Part shown: positions 5,932 through 12,317 of the stretch, in pieces
Layout: each line of letters begins with the position of its first letter
Position numbering within the stretch: position 1 is the first letter of the stretch
Origin: Acholeplasmataceae bacterium UBA6235
Lineage (GTDB): Bacteria; Bacillota_I; Bacilli_A; Acholeplasmatales; UBA5453
Assembly: GCA_002441525.1 (NCBI GenBank)
Contig: DJWH01000090.1
Location: forward strand, 1-12,811
DNA: 12,811 nt
Direction: 5' to 3'
The notes under the pieces: generated by a model
What the model was told of the DNA's origin: nothing
The model's database searches: none
What the model saw: only the letters and a program-made list of their open reading frames with translations
Program-made: the position numbers and the translations under genes

Positions 5932-7350
5932 TTATTTGACTGCTCTTCTGTTTTTGTTGTTTTGGTTACGCTTAGGTTGTTGGACCTTCATATAGTTATT
6001 GACTGGTTTGGTCGGTCCAAACTTGCTTTTAGGGGCTAAGTTTTTTAATCCGTTCATATCTTTCTTCTCCGGCTTTTGTTCAGATTGTTCTTTTTTTGTT
6101 TTGGTTTTTGGTTTTGAATCATAATTCGGTTTTAATGGGTTGAATGCTTTTGATTTTGGTTGTGTATTTGATTTAGGGCTCTTTGCTTTAGGTTGACCTA
6201 CGTTATTCGACATATCTTTAGATACAGGATATACATGCGCGATTTCTGGAATCGTCATCTTAATGTGTTTTTCGATGTCTTTTAATAAGCTGAGTTCTTT
6301 TGGATCACACAAAGAGATGGCTTTACCATCTAATCCAGCACGACCTGTTCTACCAATACGGTGGATATAGGTTTCTGGGGTTTCGGGTAAATCATAATTA
6401 ACCACAAAGCTTAAAGCTTCAATGTCAATCCCTCTGGCTGCGATATCGGTTGCGACCAACACTTGGGTTTTACCTTTTTTAAAGTTGAGCAATGCGCGTT
6501 CACGCGCCGTTTGAGATTTATTCCCATGAATCGGTTCCGCCGATACATTCGCTTTGGTAAGTTCTAGCACCAATTTATTCGCTGTATGCTTGGTTCTCAT
6601 GAAAACGAGAACTGACTTCATCTTGTATGAGGTGATTAAGTCAATCAACAATTTGGTCTTATTGCCTTTGTTGACGTGGTAAATCGATTGTTCGATGACA
6701 TCAATTGTTTGATTGACTGGGACGATCGATACACGAACAGGTTCATTCAATATGGTTTTCGATAAGGTTTCAATTTCCTTTGGCATCGTTGCTGAAAACA
6801 ACATCGTTTGACGGGCTCTAGGGACATACTCAATGATCTTGTTCACATCTTTGATGAACCCCATATCGAGCATACGGTCAGCCTCATCTAAGACCAAATA
6901 CGATACGTGTTGTAAGGAAATGAACCCTTGATTCATTAAATCCAATAATCTACCTGGGGTCGCGATTAAAACATCGACACCTTTGGCCAAGGCTTCTTCT
7001 TGTTTCTTTTGAGATACACCACCATAAATCACAGCACTTCTTTGATTGACGAATTTCACGTATAACGTGAAATTCTCATAGATTTGACTTGCGAGTTCTC
7101 TGGTTGGTGTCAAAATCAACGCACGGATGTGACGGTGGTTCGAATCCGGTCTTTCGATATATAAGTTTTGCAGGATAGGTATCGCGAACGCAGCGGTTTT
7201 ACCGGTGCCTGTTTGCGCACTCCCTAAGATGTCTTTTTTGCTTAAAAGCACTGGGATTGCATCGGTTTGTATGGGCGTAGGTTCTTTGTATCCCGCAATC
7301 GCGATGGATTTTAAAATGGGGTCAATAATGTTTAAATCTCTAAATGTCAT
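5932..7350 (-). CDS. RhlE-type DEAD-box ATP-dependent RNA helicase
   Basis: The 472-residue protein unwinds RNA duplexes using ATP; such helicases act in ribosome assembly, mRNA decay and cold adaptation. Visible motifs are upstream F3 and Q-motif GYKEPTPIQ (20-28), Walker A AQTGTGKT (45-52), PTREL (82-86), GG (110-111), TPGR (131-134), DEAD (155-158), SAT (186-188), VFMRT, ATDIAARGID and HRIGRTGRAG (around 330-340). The stretch DEADRMLDMGFI is characteristic of the RhlE subgroup. The tail from about 390 is a low-complexity Lys/Pro/Asn-rich basic extension, probably for RNA binding. The start ATG has only a weak ribosome-binding site (GAAAGTGA). An intrinsic terminator sits only 17 bases upstream of the ATG, suggesting control by attenuation or read-through. 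Confidence 0.94.
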   Translation of the reverse strand: MTFRDLNIIDPILKSIAIAGYKEPTPIQTDAIPVLLSKKDILGSAQTGTGKTAAFAIPILQNLYIERPDSNHRHIRALILTPTRELASQIYENFTLYVKFVNQRSAVIYGGVSQKKQEEALAKGVDVLIATPGRLLDLMNQGFISLQHVSYLVLDEADRMLDMGFIKDVNKIIEYVPRARQTMLFSATMPKEIETLSKTILNEPVRVSIVPVNQTIDVIEQSIYHVNKGNKTKLLIDLITSYKMKSVLVFMRTKHTANKLVLELTKANVSAEPIHGNKSQTARERALLNFKKGKTQVLVATDIAARGIDIEALSFVVNYDLPETPETYIHRIGRTGRAGLDGKAISLCDPKELSLLKDIEKHIKMTIPEIAHVYPVSKDMSNNVGQPKAKSPKSNTQPKSKAFNPLKPNYDSKPKTKTKKEQSEQKPEKKDMNGLKNLAPKSKFGPTKPVNNYMKVQQPKRNQNNKNRRAVK

Positions 7351-7367
7351 GTCGTTTCACTTTCTTC

Positions 7368-7400
7368 AAAAAAAATATGAGGTGTTTGGTAACACCTCAT
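7368..7400 (-). terminator. Intrinsic terminator / candidate attenuator just upstream of the helicase gene
   Basis: On the minus strand a ten-base-pair stem (7400-7391 with 7386-7377, loop ACCA) is followed by one A and eight T (7375-7368). It is strong by any standard. It could end the ABC-2 exporter operon (stop at 7473), but no promoter fits in the 17 bases between the T-run and the helicase ATG, so helicase transcripts must pass through it. A GTAACA in the leader is complementary to TGTTAC in the 5' arm and could form a competing structure. Confidence 0.8.
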
Positions 7401-7431
7401 AAAAATTGCTTTTATATTTTTGTTACAACCC

Positions 7432-7440
7432 AGTATACCA
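7432..7440 (-). promoter_or_regulatory. Extended -10 promoter, probable helicase promoter
   Basis: TGGTATACT on the minus strand is an extended -10 element (TGn plus TATACT). The -35 region is weak. Transcription would start near 7425, giving a leader of about 75 bases that contains the terminator at 7400-7368. Confidence 0.5.
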
Positions 7441-7472
7441 TGAGACTATGCAAAAGCATACACTTTTGTTTT

Positions 7473-8216
7473 TTATTGTAATTCGAGTTTTCGATCAATG
7501 ATGAAATAGGTTAACACATAAAATGCTGCACTGAGTATGAAATATATACCTACAAATACCCAAATCGAATTGAAATCTTCAATCCAAGCTGTCGCGAATG
7601 ACATATAAGCACCAAGGAATATTGAAGTAATTAAATTGACCACTTGACCAATCGCGAAATATAAAAGAATACCGATTAATATCTTTTTTTCGCCTTTATA
7701 AATCATATTGAGCAAGGCAAATAGGAAGAACAACATACCAATCATGTATAACGCATATGTAAATCCAGCTGTGATTATGGTGTAAGACTCATAAGGATGT
7801 CTGATGACCAAATTAATCAATTCGCCAATGATGTCAAATATGTTTTGTTGGAATGCACTTAACACAAACAATGATGCTGCGAAGATACTGACTAAAATCG
7901 ATACGATAAACCACATCATATTGATGATGACCTTAGATAACATGATTTCAAGTGTCGTCGCTGGTGTCGTAAATAACAAGTAGCCTGGCTTCCCAAATAC
8001 ACGCTGACCTAGATTGATGATGATGGTATATAGTGTAAATAACATGGTAATACCTACCAATGTAAATAATAACCCTGAGAAAGTCAAAGAAGCAGAAATG
8101 CCTTGAACATTAAAACTGAATGACGTGATGAATGTCATTAAAATGACACCGGCATAAATGGGTAAGAATTTGCGATAAGAGGATAAAATCTCGTGTTTCA
8201 TTAATCTAGCGAGCAT
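7473..8216 (-). CDS. ABC-2 type transporter permease
   Basis: This 247-residue integral membrane protein has about six hydrophobic helices: around 20-40, 46-66, 94-120, 150-172, 178-202 and 214-238. A cytoplasmic segment around 70-90 (LGQRVFGKPGYLLFTTPATT) resembles the corresponding loop of ABC-2 exporter permeases. I choose the ATG at 8216 because a perfect AAGGAGGT (8232-8225) lies eight bases upstream; the upstream in-frame ATG at 8243 would lie before that site. It overlaps the ATPase gene by 11 bases, so the two form one exporter. Substrate unknown; related two-gene exporters handle antimicrobial peptides or lipid-linked molecules. No dedicated terminator follows except the one before the helicase. 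Confidence 0.82.
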   Translation of the reverse strand: MLARLMKHEILSSYRKFLPIYAGVILMTFITSFSFNVQGISASLTFSGLLFTLVGITMLFTLYTIIINLGQRVFGKPGYLLFTTPATTLEIMLSKVIINMMWFIVSILVSIFAASLFVLSAFQQNIFDIIGELINLVIRHPYESYTIITAGFTYALYMIGMLFFLFALLNMIYKGEKKILIGILLYFAIGQVVNLITSIFLGAYMSFATAWIEDFNSIWVFVGIYFILSAAFYVLTYFIIDRKLELQ

Positions 8217-8910
8217 ATCTGAATACCTCCTTGAAGATTTCAAGTAAGGTTTTATTCTTTTCCATGATCAATTCACTTAGATTTTGATGTAACATGACTT
8301 CACCTTGTTTTAAGAAAATGACTTCGTCAAAGAGTTCTTCAACATCATAAATCTGATGGGTGGATAATAATATGGTCGCGTCTGAGTTACGGTAATTCAT
8401 GATGGTTTCAAGAATGATTTCTCTTAACGCTGGGTCTACCCCACCAATCGGTTCGTCAAAGATGTAAAGTTTCGCATCTCTAGACAACACCAAAGCCAGT
8501 TGAAGCTTTTCTTGATTACCTTTGGAGAGTTTACGAATCAAATCCCGACTCGGAATTTGAAATTGATAAATCAACTCATTGAAGCGTACTGGACTAAAAT
8601 CTTCATACATATCCATAAAATAGTTTTTCAAGTCATTGATTTTCATCCATGAATCAAAATACAATTGGTCTGGTAAATACGAGACTATAGCTTTGGTCTC
8701 TGGTCCTAATAATTTGCCATCAATACTGACAGAACCTTCATACTGTTGTAAAAGGCCTGTTAAGATTTTGATGAGTGTGGTTTTGCCGGACCCGTTTGGT
8801 CCGAGCAATCCAATGATCTTCCCGCTGGTTAAGTCTAAATTGACATTTTTCAGCGCTTGGGTTTGACCATAGGATTTGGTTAAATTTTTAATACTGACAA
8901 TATTGTCCAA
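8206..8910 (-). CDS. ABC-2 exporter ATP-binding protein (YtrB/BcrA-like)
   Basis: The 234-residue ATPase partners the overlapping permease. Motifs are Walker A GPNGSGKTT (37-45), an atypical signature LSKGNQEKL (from 128; Lys and Asn where LSGGQ is usual, as is common in this exporter group), Walker B LYIFDEPIGGVDP with catalytic E153, and H-loop H185. I favour a TTG start at 8910: the ribosome-binding site AGAGGTGAT (8923-8915) is six or seven bases upstream and overlaps the alternative GTG at 8919, which would add three residues. Such transporters often have a GntR-type regulator gene in front (YtrA); none is present here. Confidence 0.86.
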   Translation of the reverse strand: MDNIVSIKNLTKSYGQTQALKNVNLDLTSGKIIGLLGPNGSGKTTLIKILTGLLQQYEGSVSIDGKLLGPETKAIVSYLPDQLYFDSWMKINDLKNYFMDMYEDFSPVRFNELIYQFQIPSRDLIRKLSKGNQEKLQLALVLSRDAKLYIFDEPIGGVDPALREIILETIMNYRNSDATILLSTHQIYDVEELFDEVIFLKQGEVMLHQNLSELIMEKNKTLLEIFKEVFRYAR

Positions 8911-8930
8911 ATCGATCACCTCTAGTTATG

Positions 8931-8959
8931 ATTATAGACTTTTTCAAAAGTAATGTATA
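8931..8959 (-). promoter_or_regulatory. Candidate promoter of the ABC-2 exporter operon
   Basis: Minus-strand TATACA (8959-8954), a 17-base spacer and TATAAT (8936-8931). The predicted start near 8924 leaves a leader of only about 15 bases, beginning at the ribosome-binding site. The -35 box matches consensus at four of six positions. Confidence 0.5.
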
Positions 8960-9078
8960 TATCAATCGATATTTTACTTAATGAATAATTGAATGTCTAA
9001 ATGCATCAGCTTTCTACCTCTCATTATACAAATCATTGTGTCAAAGTTATGAACTTTTCAAACATTCTAGTCTATAAA

Positions 9079-9106
9079 AGAAAAAAGCGTGTTTTCACAC
9101 ACTTTT
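9079..9106 (-). terminator. Intrinsic terminator of the GH30/Nudix operon
   Basis: In the minus-strand RNA a ten-base-pair stem (9106-9097 with 9092-9083, including one G-U pair) with a GAAA tetraloop is followed by a U-rich tract. It starts inside the Nudix stop codon. The gap from here to the exporter gene (8911-9078) holds only the exporter promoter. Confidence 0.8.
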
Positions 9107-9572
9107 AGTCCACTTTAATATCAAAATTACCCTTCACCCAAGCATCAATCCAAGCGACGTCGGTTGGTTTGAGTGGTTTTGGTAATTGATCTTTAGGATA
9201 GAAAGCCAATCCGTGGGATTCTTCATTTTTGAACAGCGGTGGTTGTTTTAATAGTTTGGTATAAAAGACGATAACCACATAGTAGGTGATATCCCCATTG
9301 GGGTAAATCGTCACTTGTGGTTCACCTGAATAGATACCAAACAATGAAAGTTCATGGACAACGATCCCAGTCTCTTCGAATAGTTCACGCTTCGCTGCGT
9401 CCATGATTTTCTCATCGAGTTCGACATTCCCACCCGGGGTACCATAATCGTTGGTATCGCTACGGTGTTGTAAAAGGATTTGATTGTCGTACTCTACAAT
9501 GATGCCAGTTGACACACTTCTAATCGGGGTGTTTCCAACGATGGTGCGTATGTCTTTGATATAGTTACTCAT
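9105..9572 (-). CDS. Nudix hydrolase
   Basis: The 155-residue enzyme cleaves a nucleoside diphosphate linked to another group, using divalent metal. The Nudix box is complete: G48-x5-E54-x7-R62-E63-L-x-E66-E67-x-G69-I, matching GX5EX7REUXEEXGU. The flanking fold is usual, with a beta strand STGIIVEYDNQILLQHRSD before the box and YYVVIVFYTK after it. I start at the ATG at 9572, nine bases after GGAG and overlapping the glycosidase stop by eight bases; the ATG at 9587 and TTG at 9590 would precede that site. Substrate cannot be assigned (ADP-ribose-like, sugar nucleotide or oxidised nucleotide are all possible). Coupling to a secreted glycosidase is unusual and may reflect only co-transcription. 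Confidence 0.9.
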   Translation of the reverse strand: MSNYIKDIRTIVGNTPIRSVSTGIIVEYDNQILLQHRSDTNDYGTPGGNVELDEKIMDAAKRELFEETGIVVHELSLFGIYSGEPQVTIYPNGDITYYVVIVFYTKLLKQPPLFKNEESHGLAFYPKDQLPKPLKPTDVAWIDAWVKGNFDIKVD

Positions 9573-10977
9573 ATAAAGCCGCTCCATCAAATGTGACGGT
9601 AGACATTCGCTTAATCAAGTAATTGAAGGTATGACCATCGATATCTAATTGAATGAGCATATCGGCATTGGTTTTGTTATGTGCGACAATAATGACTGAA
9701 CCGTCTGGATTCATAAAGGCACTGGTAATCAAGTTTGGTGAGGTGGATTTCGCATCAATTCTGCTCGCATCCTTATCCACAAACTTTGAAAAATGACCAA
9801 TCATATAGTATTCTTCATTTAATGTATAGGTATCATTATCATTCACGGTGACCACACCTCTACAGTTGGTACAACCCCCATTTTGAGGGCCATCTTGTTC
9901 ATCTAAAGCGAGATTCCATAACAATACAGAACGAGCACCGTAATTTAATGAACCCATAAAGACATTTTCAAGGTTCCAACTGATGTTAGATGCGAAATTG
10001 GTTGCCCAACGGCCACCCGAACATTCGGTAAACCAAATACCACGATCAGGGTAACTGGTTTGGATGGCTTGTTGTGCAGTGTAATTACCTGCATAACAGT
10101 GGAACGCAACGCCATCCAAATACGGTTCGATGTCTTCATTATTCAATAAGGCTTGAGGATAAAAGGTATTGTCCCAGTTATGGTCATAGCCAATGATTTT
10201 TGTATCGATGTTGTTTTCTTCAAATTTTGGCCCTAAGACTTTGATGAAATTGATTTGTTGAGCCACAGTCATCATCATCGATGGGTAACCACTGGTTTCA
10301 TGGAGTGGTTCATTTTGAGGGGTAACCGCGTAGATCGGTAACCCTGCAGCGTCATACGCTTCAATGAATTTGACAAAATAATCAGCATAAACAGCGTGAT
10401 AGATTGGATTGAGTGAACCCCCATTGAGTTTTTGTGGGGATTTCATCCAAGCTGGGGCACTCCACGGAGAACCCATGAGTTTCAAGTCCGGATTGAGGGC
10501 TAGGGCCTGTTGTAAGCGGGGAACAACATAGAGCAAGTCTCTTTGGATGGAAAACTGTTCTAATGTCATGTCGGTACCACTGGTGAGGTCATTATAGGTA
10601 TAGTTATTCAAAGCGAAATCAGACGCACCCATCGGGATACGAACAAAATCAATACCGATACCTGTTTCGCCAAACAACGCAGTCATCACTTCGTTGCGTT
10701 TGGTTTCGGATAAACTTGATAATACATACGCAGCGGATTCAGACATCGCTGCCCCAAATCCATCGATGGTTTGATATTTTTTTTTGGTATCTACCGTGAT
10801 TTTATAGATCGAAGGATTGGCTTCACCCGATGTGATGTCAATGCCTTCGGATAGTAACGATGTTTTATCACCTGTGGTGAGATACGGTTTAAATGTATAC
10901 GATTTAATTTGCTTAGACTGACAACCAGCCAATAAAAACAATAACAACACCAAGGTTGTCAAAACGATTTTTTTCAT
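9565..10977 (-). CDS. GH30-family glycoside hydrolase lipoprotein (glucosylceramidase-like)
   Basis: The 470-residue enzyme is exported and lipid-anchored: a signal peptide (1-18) ends in the lipobox LLAGC with Cys19. The mature part is a GH30 retaining beta-glycosidase. It has QTIDGFGAAMSESAAY at the start of the barrel, IPMGASDFAL, LMGSPWSAPAWMKS, acid/base Glu223 in TPQNEP, and nucleophile Glu318 in WFTECSGG. A short beta-sandwich follows to the C-terminus. The overall pattern resembles the glucosylceramidase-type (GH30_1) subfamily, which also includes beta-glucosidases, beta-1,6-glucanases and beta-xylosidases, so the substrate is open. A ribosome-binding site AAGAGGTGG lies five bases upstream of the ATG. 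A terminator ends 18 bases before the start. It overlaps the Nudix gene by eight bases. Confidence 0.92.
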   Translation of the reverse strand: MKKIVLTTLVLLLFLLAGCQSKQIKSYTFKPYLTTGDKTSLLSEGIDITSGEANPSIYKITVDTKKKYQTIDGFGAAMSESAAYVLSSLSETKRNEVMTALFGETGIGIDFVRIPMGASDFALNNYTYNDLTSGTDMTLEQFSIQRDLLYVVPRLQQALALNPDLKLMGSPWSAPAWMKSPQKLNGGSLNPIYHAVYADYFVKFIEAYDAAGLPIYAVTPQNEPLHETSGYPSMMMTVAQQINFIKVLGPKFEENNIDTKIIGYDHNWDNTFYPQALLNNEDIEPYLDGVAFHCYAGNYTAQQAIQTSYPDRGIWFTECSGGRWATNFASNISWNLENVFMGSLNYGARSVLLWNLALDEQDGPQNGGCTNCRGVVTVNDNDTYTLNEEYYMIGHFSKFVDKDASRIDAKSTSPNLITSAFMNPDGSVIIVAHNKTNADMLIQLDIDGHTFNYLIKRMSTVTFDGAALYE

Positions 10978-10995
10978 AGAGCCACCTCTTAACGT

Positions 10996-11037
10996 AAAAA
11001 CTGCACGCTTTTATCATAACATGATAGCGTGCAGTTT
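10996..11037 (-). terminator. Large intrinsic terminator after the oxidoreductase operon
   Basis: A 12-base-pair outer stem AAACTGCACGCT/AGCGTGCAGTTT (10998-11009 with 11026-11037) encloses an inner TATCAT/ATGATA hairpin. On the minus strand it is followed by TTTTT. It closes the oxidoreductase operon about 14 bases after its last stop codon and directly precedes the GH30 ribosome-binding site. Confidence 0.82.
11013..11021 (-). promoter_or_regulatory. Candidate GH30 promoter (extended -10) nested in the terminator
   Basis: TGTTATGAT on the minus strand matches an extended -10 (TGn plus TATGAT) and lies in the apical part of the terminator hairpin. No good -35 box is at the right distance. 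It is the only promoter-like element I find between the oxidoreductase stop and the GH30 start, so it is a tentative call. Confidence 0.3.
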
Positions 11038-11050
11038 GTTTCCTATTTTT

Positions 11051-11578
11051 TTAAGCCGCTTGACCTAAATTGAATGCCTGTTTATTGACATCAATGAGGT
11101 GTTCTTTCTTTGAACCAAAGAAATATTTTAACGATTCGATGATGGTTTGTTCATCAAATAGGTTGGTTCGTTTGAGATAGGCACCTAACAATACAAAGTT
11201 GATGGCCCTCGATTCACCAATAGAAATGGCTAAATCGTTGGCTTTGACGCCCTTGGATTGGTATTTAGGTTGTTCATCTAAATGAATCAAAGATTCGTTA
11301 TAAAGCATGAACCCATCGTTTTTAACGGTGTGTTTAAACTTTTGATAACTTGGTTCATTCAAAACGATGAGGTCATCTGAATCTTTAAATACAGGTGAAT
11401 AGATCGGTGTATCTGAAATGGTCACCATACAGTTGGCTGTCCCACCTCTGGTTTCAGGACCATAAGTCGGTACCCAAATGGCGTGCATCCCTTTGAGTGT
11501 AGCACTGTACGCTAAAATTTGACCTAATAACATAACCCCTTGACCACCAAATCCAGCGATACGAATGGTTTTAGTCAT
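11051..11578 (-). CDS. 2-oxoacid:ferredoxin oxidoreductase, gamma subunit
   Basis: The 175-residue subunit belongs to the POR_N/catalytic gamma family (VorC/KorC/PorC-like). It begins with a Rossmann-type IAGFGGQGVMLLGQILAYSA, followed by the family motif PTYGPETRGGTANCMVTISD, then LNEPSY and a C-terminal helix with AFNLGQAA. The gamma chain contributes to the CoA-binding and interdomain part of the enzyme that oxidatively decarboxylates 2-oxoacids to acyl-CoA, reducing ferredoxin. It overlaps the beta gene by eight bases and is last in the operon. The exact substrate (branched-chain 2-oxoacids, 2-oxoglutarate or pyruvate) cannot be told from this subunit. Confidence 0.92.
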   Translation of the reverse strand: MTKTIRIAGFGGQGVMLLGQILAYSATLKGMHAIWVPTYGPETRGGTANCMVTISDTPIYSPVFKDSDDLIVLNEPSYQKFKHTVKNDGFMLYNESLIHLDEQPKYQSKGVKANDLAISIGESRAINFVLLGAYLKRTNLFDEQTIIESLKYFFGSKKEHLIDVNKQAFNLGQAA

Positions 11579-12317
11579 GTTTGGTCACATCCTTATAAAC
11601 ACCTAATGGGAATACTGGCACCATTTGTTCTTCAACCCATTTCATCGCATTGATCGGTGTCATACCCCAGTTGACTGGGCAAGTCGATAAGACTTCTATC
11701 ATCGTAAAACCTTTCTTTTCAAGTTGTAACGTAAAGGCTTTTTTCACTGCATTCTTGACTTTTTTAACGTTTTGAGGGCTTGTTAAAGCTACTCTCTCCA
11801 AATAAGCTACGCCATCCAAATGTGAGAGCATTTCTGTAACTTTAATCGGATACCCTTGATTTTGAGGGTCTCTACCGAGTTGTGAGGTGGTTGTTTTTTG
11901 ACCGACCAAGCTGGTTGGAGCCATTTGACCACCCGTCATACCATAGGTAGCGTTATTCACGAAAATAACCGTAATGTTTTCACCACGGTTCGCGGCGTGA
12001 ATCGTTTCTGCAATCCCAATGGATGCGAGATCGCCATCGCCTTGATATGTAAATACCACATTGTCTGGTAAAACACGTTTGATGCCTGTCGCGGTAGCGC
12101 AAGCACGACCATGTGGTGCTTGTTGCATATCGCAATTAAAATATTCATATGAATAGACAGAACATCCAACAGAAGCGACACCAACAGTCTTGCCTAAAAC
12201 GCCAAGTTCGACTAAAACTTCGGCTACAATTTTATGCAATATACCATGTGTACACCCTGGACAATAATGTGTTTTGCGTTCTGTTAAACCCAATGATTTT
12301 TCATATCTTACAGTCAT
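11571..12317 (-). CDS. 2-oxoacid:ferredoxin oxidoreductase, beta subunit (thiamine pyrophosphate-binding)
   Basis: The 248-residue beta chain carries thiamine diphosphate and an iron-sulfur cluster. Visible are HYCPGC (Cys19, Cys22), Cys52 in ASVGCSVY and a C-terminal Cys in STCPVNWG as cluster ligands. The thiamine-diphosphate/Mg motif is GDGD (93-96) followed by VNN (120-122), and ATYGMTGGQMAPT follows, as in VorA/KorB/PorB proteins. I start at the ATG at 12317, which forms an ATGA overlap with the alpha stop and follows GGGTGAT; the ATG at 12329 lies inside alpha and lacks a site. It is the catalytic partner of alpha and gamma. Confidence 0.93.
   Translation of the reverse strand: MTVRYEKSLGLTERKTHYCPGCTHGILHKIVAEVLVELGVLGKTVGVASVGCSVYSYEYFNCDMQQAPHGRACATATGIKRVLPDNVVFTYQGDGDLASIGIAETIHAANRGENITVIFVNNATYGMTGGQMAPTSLVGQKTTTSQLGRDPQNQGYPIKVTEMLSHLDGVAYLERVALTSPQNVKKVKNAVKKAFTLQLEKKGFTMIEVLSTCPVNWGMTPINAMKWVEEQMVPVFPLGVYKDVTKHD

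Noticed and set aside
7205-7402. Plus-strand open frame opposite the helicase 5' end
   Set aside because: Antisense to Walker A and Q-motif codons of a clear gene; the product has no recognisable pattern.
7451-7474. Plus-strand hairpin CAAAAG/CTTTTG followed by T-run
   Set aside because: It would terminate plus-strand transcription, but there is no plus-strand gene nearby; the stem is short and A/T-rich.
8636-8866. Plus-strand open frame within the exporter ATPase
   Set aside because: Shadow frame opposite conserved ATPase motifs.
8974-9006. Ten-codon minus-strand ORF preceded by GAGAGGT
   Set aside because: Too short to support as a gene from sequence alone; no conserved leader-peptide features such as runs of regulatory codons.
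9023-9044. TTGACA and TATAAT on the minus strand upstream of the exporter
   Set aside because: The spacer is only 10 bases, too short for a sigma-A promoter.
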